Below are positions 11,191 to 24,244 of a stretch of DNA of 64,000 bases, piece by piece. Location: the NCBI GenBank assembly GCA_026419785.1, contig JAODTK010005811.1:372001-436000 (forward strand), read 5' to 3'. Origin of the DNA: Sclerodactyla briareus (lineage: Eukaryota; Echinodermata; Holothuroidea; Dendrochirotida; Sclerodactylidae). Position 1 is the first letter of the stretch; the number at the start of each line of letters is the position of its first letter. The notes beneath the pieces are model-generated. The model searched no databases and was not told the origin of the DNA. It was given only the letters and a program-made list of their open reading frames with translations. Made by a program: the position numbers and the translations under genes.

Positions 11191-13875
11191 TGCCACTCAT
11201 GATGCATCGCAGAAATCACGGGCAACGATCCGCATAATTACAATGGAACTTAATAAATCCTATGACGTCTTATGCTAGTTTTTTTCCCCGGATTTTTTTT
11301 TTTGTATTATCTAATGTTCAATCATTCACTTCGATCAGGCTAATGTTCATGCCCCTACCAAACTTGACATACTTAGACACCCTCACTCTACCTACTAGGT
11401 GTAGTATGTTATTAAGGATGTGTAGTATATCTATATATAGGTAACCTCTAGAATGAAGGCACGCAGCCTTGCCATGTCTTGCTGTGCTTCCATTCAACCA
11501 CTAACAATACCTTCTTTTAGCAACCTTTGAACTCAAAACAAAAACAAAACACAACAAAACATGGATTACTTCAGATCTTGTTTGTTACGTGCTGCTACAC
11601 AGGGCCACTATCTTTTGAATTAGGTCAGATATACTGATAGCCTTCAGTGATTTCGGAGATTAAGTAGAGAAGGTCTCGAAGCCATCCGTATTTTTATGAG
11701 CTTGACTCTGACCACACAGTGCCGTCGAATAGAGGGCAGTGAAATAGTTTATGACATTTTCTCTACTCCCATCCACCACTGCGTGAAGTTTCACGCCGCT
11801 CCGCTGAACACACCTCCAAGGCGAGCCTAAGACTACACTAATATTCTTCTGAAGAATGTTTCGATGAAAAGGGTCTGAGTTCACTGTGGCCGAATGCTCA
11901 TGCAGGATTGTCATTTGACTCCGATAGACTAACTTCGTTTTAACCGATACCCGGTACTGTTATACATAGATTTCAGCCATTAGTGGAGTTGCCTTGAGGC
12001 CAGTTGATAGTACCTGAACTGCATGCTAATTACATCCTTCGGATCTATAGCAATGCTGTGATGTTTGGGGAACACCATAACGTAACCCTGTCTCCCTGGG
12101 CGTCCGATTCTACCTATCCAAGCAGATTTAAAATCACGGTCCATATTGCTTCGAAGACTTAACGGGTCAGGGAGAATCACATTTCTGCTCCCCCCTTACC
12201 TCACAAGATAAATAATATTAACAGTCCTTATCAGTACACGATGGACAGTGTGGGTCATCGGAGCACGAGGCCGGGTGAAGGAGCCCATTTAACAGGATAG
12301 ATATCTGGGTGAGTCAGTGCATTGCCGGTTCCATTTACCAGCACCGCAATATTTTGCTCAGGGTCGTTCCTTTGATTTGATTCGATATCCCGGCATCCGT
12401 AGGTAATTCGTTTCTGTCCAGCTCGTAGGCCTAATCTTTCGGCAAGTGCCCGGAGATTACCAGTACAGGCGCAGGTAACTCTAATTCCATTGGCGTATCT
12501 AGCTACGGCCATGAGAGAGGATTTACCTCGCTATCCACAATGCCTGGAAGGGGTTAGTTGAAACCTGAACGGAACCGCTGCGCTATAGCAGATCGATTAT
12601 CGGGTTACTCAAAATACAACATATATACAAGCCCGAAAACACACGAAAGAGAGCGTAATTAAACCTGAACCTTTTGCATACAATGTTATTTCCTGGCGAT
12701 TAGACCACATTATGTCTTCCCAATTACATTCCAGAAGAATCTATTCGTTTATATTAATGTCACTATCATTTTCTCCCACCGATATGCAGCATAAACCGGA
12801 GTTTAATCGCTTCCATCATAGCTATATGATCCCATAGTAACATAGAATGAATGCAACCCACATAACTTGGTATCGAGAATATGATCGAAATACCGCTTGG
12901 TGTTCAATATATTTTGACTATGGATACCTTCCAAATTATACTACTTACGTATTTTTAAATTGGTCATGAAAAAACTTAATATATCGAACTATAAAAAATG
13001 AATTACAAGTAGTTATTCATGCTTCTGTGAATTCCTGTGAGCTTGTGTGATGACTTATTATCTTATCCGTGCTGTAATAATACTTGCAAAGTTTCGACCT
13101 TCAGACATCGTCTTTGCCAGCTAATAGGAGCAGTATGCGTTTTTTTGTTTTGTTAGGCTAACAGGTCCATTCACTGACATTTCCCAATCCAGGGGTAACC
13201 TGCCCGTAGCCATTTATTTCACTTCGGCATCTCACGTGGTAAGTGTTATACCTCGTTTTGCAGAAGGACAGAATAGCGTTTTGCCGTTTCGGGAACAGTC
13301 AACGTACTTGAGTTCCTTCGTCTTATTTGTCTTTTCTTAATATTCCGTTGTTTGGCCCAACAATGTTCGACATTGATATATGTGTTCATGTCAATGCCAA
13401 CAGTATAGGGGAAGACCTTCATAAACCGAAAAAAAAAAAAAAACTGTATAAATCTATGTAACTTCAATTACCAGGGAGTATTAGTGATCTTCTCAGCAAA
13501 TTCAAACAATCGAACCCAACCTCTACGGATGTCATGAATGCGACTGAAGGTTTTCTCCGGTTCTAACTATAGTCGATTTATCATTTTATTGATATTCTCT
13601 GAAACATCACCTTTGTATGTAGGGTGAAGGACATTTGTATGATATGGCGAACTGATATATCGCGTGATTAAGTTATAGACCACTAAGCATTTGTATTCCG
13701 TGTGTCATCTAGAGTTCTCTGCAAGACAAACTTGAAAGAGGATAAGGACATTATTCTTTACAAAAAGTCACACATATGTTGAAGAGGAACCACTTATTAC
13801 TCTAACTTATTGGGTACGAAAAGTGTTTTTCTTGTTTTTGTTGTGTACGCCAGTATTTCAATAGTATTTTATTTT
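11191..13875. other. no gene established; weak helicase-like words on minus strand
   Basis: Frames at 11980-12180 and 12255-12512 on the minus strand contain GRIGRPGRQG and ALAERLG, which recall helicase C-terminal motifs. The rest of a helicase is absent and the frames do not join. A poly-A run lies at 13430-13443. Otherwise nothing is recognised. Confidence 0.3.
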
Positions 13876-13975
13876 CCTGCTTTGAATATTCAAAAAATTG
13901 ATGCATCATTTTTCCATTTGGATAACATTAGTTCCTCCTTTGAATATTCAAAAAATTGATGCATTATTTTCCATC
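13876..13975 (+). repeat. 58-base tandem duplication
   Basis: CCTTTGAATATTC followed by AAAAAATTGATGCAT and a TTTTCCAT word occurs twice, starting near 13876 and 13934, with only a few differences. This is a local tandem duplication in AT-rich DNA with no coding content. Confidence 0.75.
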
Positions 13976-15696
13976 GTGCACTACGTGTCACTATCAGTAG
14001 GGATATTGATGTGTTTTTTTTTTTAATCTATTGAATGATAGCAGTCAGTCATATCATTCATGAGGTGTATCATATTAATAATAATAAGCCAAGATTATAA
14101 TATCATTAGTTAAATGGATTCTGAGAAAGCCTGAGATATCCTTAGTCGAAAATGGGCAATTCATCACATTTTTAGGCATTGGCCCATTGACTCAACTGTG
14201 TACACAATTCCCGGGATTCCTTTTTTATCATGGAAAAGTCAGGTGTACAAGATTGATTGACAGTTTTAGCCTAGCAACTACATAACAAATGCATGGCAAC
14301 TGTGAAGCACAGGTGTGATTTGGGACACGTACATGTTTATTAATTGGCGCAATTTTGCATGAATGTGTGAGGTGCTCTTTGCCAGGTTTTTCCTTTCAAT
14401 GCAATCTTGCCTTTGGTATTATTTCGGTATGTATCTTACGAATCTATCAAATCACAACGTGTCGGACCCTTTTTTAAACAAACTTTTTTTCAATTAGGGG
14501 CCAAGTGCAAATTTAAAAAAAAAAAACCTAAAATCTCTTCTCGAGGCTTGTAGACTTGTTGTTCTCTTTCCAATGATGTATTGTTCGACAGAGCTGAAAC
14601 CTCATCGAACAGGAAAGTATAATTTTCCTATTTCTCACTGAAACAAATTTTTAAGGGGCCCCCCCCCCCCCCCTTCCTCGAGAGGGCCTAGAAAATCTGG
14701 GACATTACTAGCCTTTTTTAGTTGTTGAATAAAATACTTTTGGTACATGCATGGAGGCAAATGTGTACATATCAAATATTTTCAGTTTGACCCTGGGGAG
14801 GTAGAGGCAGAAGGAATTTGGCATGATTTGGCTGTACCTATGAGCAGTGAAAAGGTGAATGTTACCCATTCGCGAGAAGTAACTGCACACTTCGATTCCC
14901 CCTACTTAATTGACTACCCTATCATCCTCCTTATATTATACACTCTCCTAACCATACGATTTGACGTTTAACGCAGCTCAATATTATTCCCATGTAAACG
15001 GATTAATATACTAGCACAATATCCATTCTGGCTTGGGCCTGGAAAAACGAATTTACGCATGTATATATATATTCCCTAATCGCTATCTCGGGATTAATTC
15101 GAAGTGAGCCGGCGTCATTTCTCTTCTTCTAATGGTTGTGCGTTCATCGTCTCTCTGGTCGCCAGGGAAATAATGATGTACCTAACAGAATTATGACAGC
15201 AAAAGTTCAAAAAACCCTCTCTCAGAATATGTGGGCCATAAAAAATCTTCAGGCGTGACTCGACCTATAATGTACAGATAAGTAATTACAGCAATCTTGG
15301 TATATTTGTATTTTTGTCCCCATCTTAGTAAGGCCTACGTTTTGACTTCAGATCCTTCTCCATAAATGACTGCAATTGCATTTGCTGCCCAAACTTCCAT
15401 TTCCCCAATCGGTAGTCAGTGTCTGCTGGGGATTAGGTTTGCTGATAGCCTGCGTTACATACCGTAACTTCCCATCAAGATATTAGCTTTTTTATATCTG
15501 GAACCCTCAAAGGACTCGGTGACGTTCCCAAATGGCTTCCAATGTTGATTTATAACCGCTGAATTCCCATGACTTTTTTCAGGTTTACTGTCCCACTTCA
15601 GACTCATTGGAGTTGCCCTATGGCTGGAAATTTGTACCAGTTTCAGGTTCCATCGGACAATTTTCTGATGAGTTTTTGGCCAGTGTTTGAAGTGTC
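13976..15696. other. no gene seen; dispersed-repeat fragment and homopolymer runs
   Basis: A C-run of about 15 bases (near 14659-14673) and an A-run (14516-14526) occur here. The segment 15125-15230 is the second copy of the dispersed repeat described at 2700-2840. Short frames have no recognisable domain. Confidence 0.4.
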
Positions 15697-15832
15697 CGAG
15701 ACGGTCTCGGTCTCGAGAACCGGTCTCGAGACCATCTTATTTGCTGGTCTCGGTCTCAAAGTTGCGCTCCTCGTCTCGGTCTCGGTCTCGAACCCTCTGG
15801 TCTCGGAATTTCTTCCGGTCTCGCTTCGTGAC
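15697..15832 (-). repeat. GGTCTC (GAGACC) hexamer array 1
   Basis: A degenerate array of the hexamer GGTCTC, with interspersed words TTGCTGGTCTC, TTGCGCTCCTCGTCTC and AACCCTCTGGTCTC. The same interspersed words appear in the same order in array 2 at 17825-17971, so the two are copies of one structured element and not independent microsatellites. On the minus strand the unit reads GAGACC. The open frames that cross it (serine/valine-rich or arginine/serine-rich) are repeat artefacts. Confidence 0.8.
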
Positions 15833-17824
15833 CAACAAAAATGATTGGATTCGTGTCATTTTTTTTTTTCTTCGGAATAATTCATAGTTCAGCACAAATC
15901 ATCCTGCCATTCATGCGTTGAGCTTTGATATGAACTAGCAAGGGGAGTGGCCCTTTAAGTAACTTGGGTCATGTGGGAAACGGCCCAGGGCCTAGTACCT
16001 AGGCCCAATATTTTTGCTAGCTTCACTTGTTGGCAGTCACAGCACAGTAGTTATCCCGTACAGTAGGCAAGGGAGTCAGAAGCCTGGTAACTGGGTCATT
16101 CGTGTTGCTCATAGTGAAGGATATATAGTTGGCACCTCTCTATGGTGTTGCTCCCTTTGATGCTGTATTTTACAGTGGATATATTTTTTAAAGGCCTTAG
16201 CCAATCAAATTGCTCCGAATAATTGTTATGTTTCTTTCAAACCTGATAGTATCCGTTCTCCACGATTTTCGAAGCTGTATTGTTAGACTATCCACTAATT
16301 TCTATCCAAACCCTAATCTATTGAACCCTCGCTGATGAAAAAAATGATTGAATAACAAGAACCCGGCCTATAACATGGGAACCCCGTCGTATGGCTACCC
16401 CACCCCGATACCAAACTCAAGCAGGCACCTACCCCTGATACGTGACGGAGAGAAGGCAGATGTGAACATTTCGTGATTTCTTACTAATTTAGTGGGAGAG
16501 AAGGGAGTTTCAGTCATGGTAATTAAATTATGCTAGTACCTGCCGTGCCTAATTACTATCAATTCTCCAATGTTAATGAACTGTGAACAGAATTTTTTCG
16601 ATTTTCCAGATTTAGACCTTTATGACATTGGTACAGTTTTCGCGAAAAGTTGATCTGACATTCGCTGCACTGTCCTTGAATGAGGAATTGTTTTCAGTAC
16701 GCTCTTTATCATGTACCTGGATGCTTCATTGGCTACTTGTCATGACGTAGTCCATCCATGTCCATCATGGAGTATTTTCAAGAGCTTTAAAGCAATTCAG
16801 GCCTACGATCGTAGTACTTGCCTAGCCCCCAGTGGTGCATGTTTGTCCAGGGGTATTTGCTAGCTGTTGATTCGTTGAGAAATGACCACCTTAAACTGTA
16901 CTGTTATTTGTGAAAAGGTCCACAAGTAGGAACCTGGCCTAAACACTGAATTCTCATTTTGACCTCTGTAGGCCTAACGTTACGGGGTACATGGTAATGA
17001 AATTGGTATCCACTCATAGGACAAAAGCTCATGGTAAATGCATTTGAAGGGGTCAAGTATTTGGTTTTGATTTTGGAAGCTAGGGATGGGCTATGTTGGA
17101 TACACATAGCGCCCCACCTGGCCAACATGAGGGAAGCGGGTGTCCTGGGTTGGGAATGGGGAGGTGGGGGGGGGGGAATCCGACATAAGAAGCTAATTGG
17201 AATACAGATGAATGAGAGAAATGATCAATAAATTCCTGGTTTAGGAAGCTGTATATTTCTGAATGGCTTGCATGAAAGGATGCAGGGAAAGAATGCTTCC
17301 AGGCCAAGGAGAGGTAGCCGGCCAAGGAAGAGGTGGGAGGGGAAGGGGCTCATCCAGGGGAGTCGCCGTGGCAATTAATCAATGTTACTGTGCTTGGTGC
17401 CATATTCAGAGGGTTGAATGCATAGAGGCTCAGTATGCACTCTTGGCGGGGGTCTTCACATTCTGATTTTTACATTTTATTTTGAATGTGTGAGGCCCAT
17501 TGAGGGGTTGATGTGTGTTGGTTCATGCTTCAATGATATAAATTGGAAAAATAGAGGAGGGGGGCTGACCGGAGAAGGAGTGGCGGGGGCATGCATGCTA
17601 ACATGGCACCCCCTTTGTTTACTGCTAAGTGGGTTAGAAATATTCTCGTCGATTGTAAAGAATGATCGGAAGTGGTTTGGCTTGTTGCAGATCGTAGACA
17701 AAGCAAAGGTCCATCAATGAGCAGAGGTTGTGTTTCATGTCAAAACATAGAGCATGTGGGTGTTTGTAAATAGGCTACAAACAGTTCGGAATTCGAATTG
17801 TTGCCCTATACACTATACTAATTT
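15833..17824. other. no gene seen between the two GGTCTC arrays
   Basis: About 2 kb of ordinary sequence with G-rich patches (17155-17180, 17320-17350). Frames of 66-100 codons, such as 17418-17720, have no recognisable domain. No polymerase, integrase or transposase words were seen that would make the flanking arrays terminal repeats of one element. Confidence 0.35.
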
Positions 17825-17971
17825 AGGTCTCGGTCTCGATCTCGGACCTTGCTGGTCTCAGGTCTCGGTCTCGAAGTTGTGCTCCTGGTCTCGGTCTGGT
17901 TCTCGGTCTAAGAACACCCTCTGGTCTCGGTCTCGGTCTCGGATTTGCCGGGTTCTCGACTACAACACTGG
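17825..17971 (-). repeat. GGTCTC (GAGACC) hexamer array 2 with edge motif
   Basis: Same organisation as array 1 (15697-15832): GGTCTC units, TTGCTGGTCTC, then GTTGTGCTCCTGGTCTC, then ACACCCTCTGGTCTC. It ends in CTCGACTACAACACTGG (17955-17971). Read on the minus strand this is a TTGTAGTCGAG edge followed by GAGACC units. A closely similar TTGTAGT edge borders the GAGTAC arrays at 47093 and 49254, which links the two hexamer families. Confidence 0.8.
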
Positions 17972-20160
17972 TTATTGCGCTAAACGATTGACGTTCTTCA
18001 AGCGGCCGGTGCGGTAGGTGGTGACAGCGAAGGTACATACCAAAAACGTATTATCTCGGACATTACTCGCGTCGCGAGGATATATTTACGGGATTCAATG
18101 TGGCATGTGGGTTCAACTGTTTGCAATGCTGAGTAAACTGAGAATATGGCGCTAGTGGTGGTGCATCCGCCTATCCTATGTAGGGTTGTGCTACATAGAA
18201 TGGTTCCAATAACACGTCGCGAAGCAAGGGAGCGAGAGTGATGGGATTAGTAGTAGATGTCTAGTGAAGTTATATTCAGCATTGCTATTTCCTCCGGGTA
18301 GGAATCGACACAAACACGTATACATCTGCTAAACCAATTAAATCCGACCAGATCGATATCTTGTTACCGGAAGACGCATGATGGAATTTAGCGCCACGAT
18401 ATTCTTGAACTATCATTCGTAATATAGGCCTACAACAGGTTATATGAAGCACAGAAGACATTATTAACGCATTTCACTATTTCTAGTGACAATAATAATA
18501 AATCAGGTTGACGAATGACGGAGTGATTTGCCAAAAAACTAGTCTTTACTATTTTTTTTTTTTTTTTTTTACAGTTCCAATCTTGTTTCGATATTATGAC
18601 GGATCCAGCATCGGAGCGGATATCTGCCAGTTATTCAGTGCCTAATTCAGTCTCTCAGATGACTATATAACATCGGTTTTGAGGTGGACGGGGAAGGCGA
18701 CGAAAGTAATGTTTATATGGTTCGCTATAATACTCCTGCCTAATATTTATCTATGTCTTATTTCATTTTGGATGTGCGGTCATATACGTTTTATGCGATT
18801 TTTTTTTTTATATGAGCGATACATACACCTGCGCGTAGACAGACGGCGGTTGTTAAGATAAGTTGTGAATTAATTTCCAGGCGCATGTGATTGGTTAGGC
18901 CTAACAGGCGGGATGGTACAGAGGGACGGAGGAAGGAAAGCTGAACATGCAACGACGTACCGTGAAATATATCATGTCTTAGAAATACAACACTGTACGA
19001 GGCTTTCTCTGGCTATTCAATCCGTTTGGAACCGTTCATTTCGTCCCACAACCCGCCGTCAAAGCAAAGGGCGTTTACATTGGAGAGATCCCTGACCGTG
19101 AAGACGAAAGATATGCTGATTTCTCAATAATGCGTTAGCTTATCGAGCTGTTTCGTTGTTCAAAATACCTTTTGATTTGGGTGGCGTTCTCCCCATTGCG
19201 GCAACGAAGATAGGAAATTTGGAGCGTGGATAGAAGCATCACACCATCCAGTATGCTTCAGTTTGTTCCACAAATATTTTCCATATCATTACGCTAGCTA
19301 ACTCACAAAATAATGTTAGGGTTCACGCGCTTTGCTTCCACCGAATATTCCCGAACACTCAAAAAAAACACTACAGCGCGTATTATTGACAATGCGCGCG
19401 TCAATTGTGGTTTGTTGGTGTTGGCTCTGAGACCCCACCTCCCTGCTCTCTCTCTCAAGAATTCTTTGAGTTTCTGCCCCGAAGAGCTCCAGGTTTGTAT
19501 ACAAGTGAACTAGCCCTAGAGGTCCCACCGGAGCTACGAGTGACGGGTCCACGAGAGAACTGATACGTCAAGATTACCTGACGCAAGGTCTGGGAGGTTC
19601 TGACTGTACTGAAATACTTGAGGATAGGAATCAGTCTTGGGTAACTCCAAATAGCGACTATGAAAAAAACAACAACAGTTTAGTTACTTTGGATGAAATT
19701 ATATATCTAGCACCACAGGGCCGCGGAGTTTATCGCAAAATGTTTTTTCACAATACTACATGACCTATGTAATAGTTACCCTCGTCAACGGCTTTCTTGC
19801 ATGACAAAAAGAACAGAGTGGCACGTAATTCCTGGATGGAAACCCCCTCATACGGAGTTTAAAACGTGGCGAGCGTCTCAATCAGGAATTTCTCCCATCA
19901 TATCCATCCGATATTTCCAATGGAAGGGAAACAGGAGGAATCCAAATGTGAGGATTTCCTCTCAGTTCAGCTGAATGATAATTGCCCCCTGTTCTGTAAT
20001 GTCCTTCTACTTGGCATGCTTAAACGGTTCTCAAAGCTTGTCCAACGCTATCGCCATTGGTGAGTTGACTTTTACATCAGACATATTTCAAACATTACAA
20101 GGACACTCTAGGGGCAAGGGCGGCGATTTGTGTTGGCGGTTTGGAGGGGAAGGAGCATAT
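17972..20160. other. no gene seen
   Basis: A T-run at 18552-18570 is the main low-complexity item. Frames at 18679-18861 (hydrophobic, 60 codons) and 19316-19552 lack supporting evidence. TAGGCCTAC-type words occur near 18426 and 18896. Confidence 0.35.
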
Positions 20161-21000
20161 GAATATATCTAAGCGGAGCGCCACACGGTTTTGGCGCTAG
20201 CGTACAAGAAAATTTTTCGTTTGACAACGCCCTAGAGTGCAGGAAACGGACTTTGCCCATGCCTTATGGACAGTAAGCAGCATTCCTAAAGTGGTTTAAA
20301 AAATCATTTCAGGAAGTTTCTCCCGAAACTTATCGCCTTAGAATAAATTTCAAGGTTTTGCGTTTGGGCTTGTGAGAATCTAAAATACGTGCAAGTGAGG
20401 TTACGGTCATTTGAAAGGAAGGCAATTGGAAAGCGGCATTGGCAAAACCACTAATACTCCAAGTTCGCGCGGAAGCGCGAGATTTTGCAGGATCCAAACT
20501 CCCAACGATCGATATTCGCATGACCATGTCTGACCTATCACTTTTAGATGGCCTGAGTTTTTACTGCAAAGATTGCGGCCCACCATTTTCATCTTCCTTG
20601 CGGACCACAGGCGCATGGGGAAAAACACTTCTAATTGGGGCCGGACCTTAGTAAAAATGAGTATGATACAGAAGTAAAACCGCGAAACTGCGCCGGGCGG
20701 AGCGCGCGCGAAAATTTTAAACTATTGGACATTCCATCGAAAAGGTCAGGCAATCTCTGGATGTAAACTTATCTTCACCTGAATTTTTGATGAATTTGAA
20801 TCATGTATTTGCAAGAAATGGTGGTGGGCCCTGGCCGAATCTCGATGCTATTTTAATGGGTATCCACTCTCACCGCGCCCGTAGGTATGACCCGTGCACG
20901 CACCCAACTTTCAACAAGTGGTGCACCCATACATGATTGGCTGGAATTACTCTATTTAAATTTGCAAACGGCCATATTTGCCCAGTACAGAAAAAGCACA
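20161..21000 (+). repeat. dispersed repeat family X, copy 1
   Basis: Co-linear with 40790-41660. Shared landmarks in order are AAACGG near 20244, GTGAGGTTACGGTCAT (20395-20410), an AAGCGCG(A/G)..TTTTGCAG block (20473-20490), GCGGACCACAGGCGCATGGG (20597-20616), AACACAGAAGTAAA or its equivalent, CTTATCTTCACCTGAAT (20768-20784) and CCTGGCCGAAT (20830-20840). It opens with CTAAGCGGAGCGCCA, which in the other copy lies at the far end (41589). No frame is conserved between the copies, so this is non-coding transposon or satellite matter of unknown class. Confidence 0.75.
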
Positions 21001-21039
21001 GGTCTCGCCATGTGGTAGACTTACCCCCGTCGCCTCAAC

Positions 21040-21580
21040 CTATTTCATTTTGGGCATTCATCGAAAATTCAGGCTTAACTTTTGGACCGCTCTTCTTCAC
21101 TTGAAGTTTGAATAATGTTTGTGACAACGCAATTTGTGGCGTTACCTGGCTGAATCTTCGATGCCGCACCGTGTGCCCCTCAGAGTTGCCAGTGTGTGCA
21201 CCATGCACCCAACTTCAACAAGTGGTCGCTCCATAACTAAACAAAAAAAGCCTCAACCCCTATACACCTCACGATAGCGATGTTGTATGTTTATTTTTGT
21301 TTCTTCAACCACCTGATCTTCTTAAGCAGAAAATCGACAACGCCCAATAAAGGATTGGACACACCAAGCTTGTAACCAGTCTTAATGCAAACGATAGGGA
21401 TTGAGGAGAACCCTTCTTTTCATTGAGATAGTAAAAAAGTAAGAACAGTCCCAGATAAATTTTACAGGCATAACTTTTTGCAATGAAGGATACATATATG
21501 GCTGGACAAGGCACATCATGTGTGTGAATACTATCGAACCTGCAATACCCGGCCGCGCGAGGAGCGCGCGAAAATTTTCA
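21040..21580 (+). repeat. dispersed repeat family X, partial second copy
   Basis: Part of family X recurs next to copy 1. GTGGCGTTACCTGGCTGAAT (21137-21156) followed by GTGTGCACCATGCACCCAAC and CAACAAGTGGTCGCTCCAT matches 20825-20930 and 41431-41532. The stretch ends with GGAGCGCGCGAAAATTTT (21558-21575), also seen in copy 1 at about 20699-20717. The side-by-side copies suggest tandem growth of the family here. Confidence 0.6.
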
Positions 21581-22860
21581 AAGGAGCAGCAAAATAATTC
21601 ACATCAACTTGATCATTTGGTCGTATGCTTTGTGTTCCACACGGTGGCTGCTAGATATTGTCTTATACAGTGTCAGCGAAATAGCAGTCGGGCTCAAATC
21701 TGGGGGACAAAATGCATTGCTCCCCCCCGGACCAAAATAATTGGAGGGGACGTCCCGTCCCCCCCGTCCCCCCCCCCCCACCTTGATCGTCCGCCTCGTG
21801 TAGGGGCCGCTGTGTACTATCTCTGAAAAATTCTGCGGATTTTCTACACTAACTTATAACCCTAGTCCTTCAACCCCCACCTCCGAAGAATATAATTGCT
21901 TCAAGCACTCATTCATACTCCCTGGAAGCGTGTTACCAGCGACCCACTGTTCTAGGCATGTACATCATTGCCTTAGGCCACCAAAAATTGCTTCGATAGT
22001 TGACGTATGCCTAATGCAGCGATCAAAGGGTTCCTACTTAACGGCCAGATATCCGCAACACCTACCAAACCCATACTTTGCACGACGTGTTATTAAATCG
22101 ATTACACTGCACCTTGAACGCTGCTATTTGCAATTATATATTTAATCATCTATTTAGGAACGTTTAATTGGCGTAGGATTTCAGTCGGTCTGTGTATTCG
22201 ATACTATCGTACGTTGTGTTGTGTTTTGGTTTGTTATTAGTTCGTGTCTAACTTACATAAGTGGGATACATGCATTGCATCTTCCATGGATCCAACAGTA
22301 AACGTGAGCAACTGATGCTTGCAACTGTGAATTGTGAATAAATCCGTGCCCGTGTTTTTTTTGAAGATTTTTAATTCAAGATTGACAACAATCATTGGAG
22401 CTGACATTCTCACCGCGAAGCTGCCTGTTTTTCGGTAATTAACGGAAAATTGATTTCCCCCGCTCGAAAAACTCGAATATTCTAGCGCAAACCTATTTTC
22501 CATAACATAATCTACTTTGATGTGGCAATGCAATGTCAATAGGAAATGATATAGCGGTATTGTTCCATCGTATTTAAATTGCAGAAGGAAAAGTGATCCG
22601 ATATTGAACCCAGGTATGTCATTCCTTATGTTTTCGCTTTTCTAACGGCAATCACTTTTTTGTTTTTTGTCTTGTGTTCATCAGCAAAAACTTAATGTCA
22701 GTGCAGACTAAGCGTGGCGTGCGCATTTTTCAAACAACCAATTTGTATTAAGTTGCGTCCATCAGGACTGGCCGGCTGGCGCCGCCTGTACGTGTAGTGC
22801 AGTGCAGGTAGTATTGGTAGATGCGCCGCGTTGAAAATGCAATCAATTATTAATCATAGG
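21581..22860. other. no gene seen; C-rich block
   Basis: Contains a C-rich, partly palindromic block at 21720-21780 (GGACGTCC flanked by C-runs), of the kind found at the ends of many non-autonomous hAT-like elements. A frame of 100 codons at 22237-22539 (minus) has no recognisable domain. Confidence 0.35.
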
Positions 22861-23007
22861 TCAGGGGCGTAATTCCTGTTTGTGAAGTGTGGGGGGGGGT
22901 GGTTGGGTTGGTGAGTTTACTATATGACTATCAAGCGTAGTCGCCACCATAGGTTGGCGCGGATCGTACAGAACATTTTGCTTTTCACCACCTCCCAGAC
23001 GCCCTGA
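22861..23007. mobile_element. MITE-like element with CAGGG(G)CGT ends
   Basis: The left end reads TCAGGGGCGTAATTCC (22861-22876) and is followed by a run of nine G. The right end (22998-23007, GACGCCCTGA) is the complement of TCAGGGCGTC. CAGGGGCGT ends followed by G-runs are typical of short hAT-like elements in many animals. The internal 120 bases have no frame. A CATAGGTTGGCGCGG word links it loosely to repeat family X. No flanking 8-bp duplication was confirmed. Confidence 0.4.
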
Positions 23008-24239
23008 ACGGCACTTAAGGGTTTTTTCAGCTGAGTTTTACTCAGGCTTCAAGAATATAATATCTCGATTTTGAGGATTGTTAAGAGAATTGTTCAATCT
23101 TTTGAAAGCTTTATATCATTTGAATCAGTTTCAAATTACGCAAGAACCAGTAAATAAGTAGACAACATAACTGTTATGTAATGAGGGGCAGACCCACCGA
23201 CAGTCAGCCCAGGCAAATACTCAATTAAGTGATAGGACGATCACGTTACATGCGCCTTGGCGTTTGATGGAGCTCCTTTTTTAAAATCGTCCAAACACAT
23301 TCGTCTCGTCTCCGTAGCCCGATCTAAATGTTTCGGCCAGTTAGAAGGAGAGTTCCGTTACACTGCCCGTACAACTGCCCGTATTAGCTGGGAATTCCAT
23401 AATGCGTATCGCGTTCGGTAAGCATGTGAGAAATCGGCCGATTTACGAGAACTGAGATGGGGCCCGTTTCTGAATATGTCCTATTTGTCGCAAGCGATAA
23501 TATTAGTTCCGAGAGGCGATTTTTTTTCTAAATGGAGCAACCAAAATTGGATAGTGCGGAATAAGCACATGTACAAATGGTATACGGTGCGTATCCCCGC
23601 GAATGGATTCTATGGAACTCTTCCTTAAAAAGACAGGCAACGACAATATGCATGGCTGCTGCATTTTTTTGTTCTTTTCCCCTCATAGACTCACAGTGTT
23701 TTTCCTCGTCTGAACACATTTTCATTTCCGTAAATTGTGATTTAAAATCGAGCCGGACACGCATACGCATCTATTGGACCCAGCGTTTAAGGTGTTTTAG
23801 CTAGGCACGCGAATGTCGAATTGCGAATACGCGACAAAAGACTATTTTTCGCTCCGTGTTATTTATATGGGTCTATTCATTAGGCACCGCTCCGCGAATG
23901 TGCGATTTTTTTTGTCCGCGGGTCGCGACAAAAACCTAATTGTCCGGTGACAATTCAAATCGCGATTTTAGTGCCCGATAGGGAACGACCGAATGAACAC
24001 CTTCTACTGAGAAGTTTAGTATTTCGCTTGCAAAATATGCATAGTCGTGGTCACATACAATCGTGCATTCCCTTCATTTCGACCTGTTAAATAGGCCTAC
24101 ATAGTCTAGTGCATTATTCTGTGCCATATGTTCCGAATAGACTGAACGGCCATGATCTTCTTCTTCTTCTTCTTTGGTGGGCTGCCCCACATTCCATAAT
24201 AACAAAACGATCAGTGTTGGGTGTGTGCAGTGCCTACTA
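23008..24239. other. no gene seen; CGCGAA-rich patch
   Basis: The segment 23810-24000 is unusually rich in CGCGAAT, TCGCGAC and CGCGACAAA words. Similar words recur at 25920-26030. They may be ends of a dispersed element. A (TTC)n run lies at 24154-24172. No coding domain was seen. Confidence 0.35.
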
Positions 24240-24244
24240 AAGGG

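Noticed and set aside
11980-12512. Minus-strand frames with GRIGRPGRQG and ALAERLG, suggesting a helicase C-terminal domain
   Set aside because: No Walker A, DExD/H or other helicase motifs are visible, the two frames do not join without stops, and no splice sites were found to connect them sensibly.
15687-15887. Arg/Ser-rich frames resembling SR splicing proteins, also at 17823-18038
   Set aside because: They are frames through GGTCTC hexamer arrays; a hexamer repeat always gives dipeptide repeats. No RNA-binding domain is present.
18679-18861. Hydrophobic 60-codon frame that might be a membrane protein
   Set aside because: Hydrophobicity follows from T-rich DNA including a T-run; no conserved motif, splice site or homologous copy.
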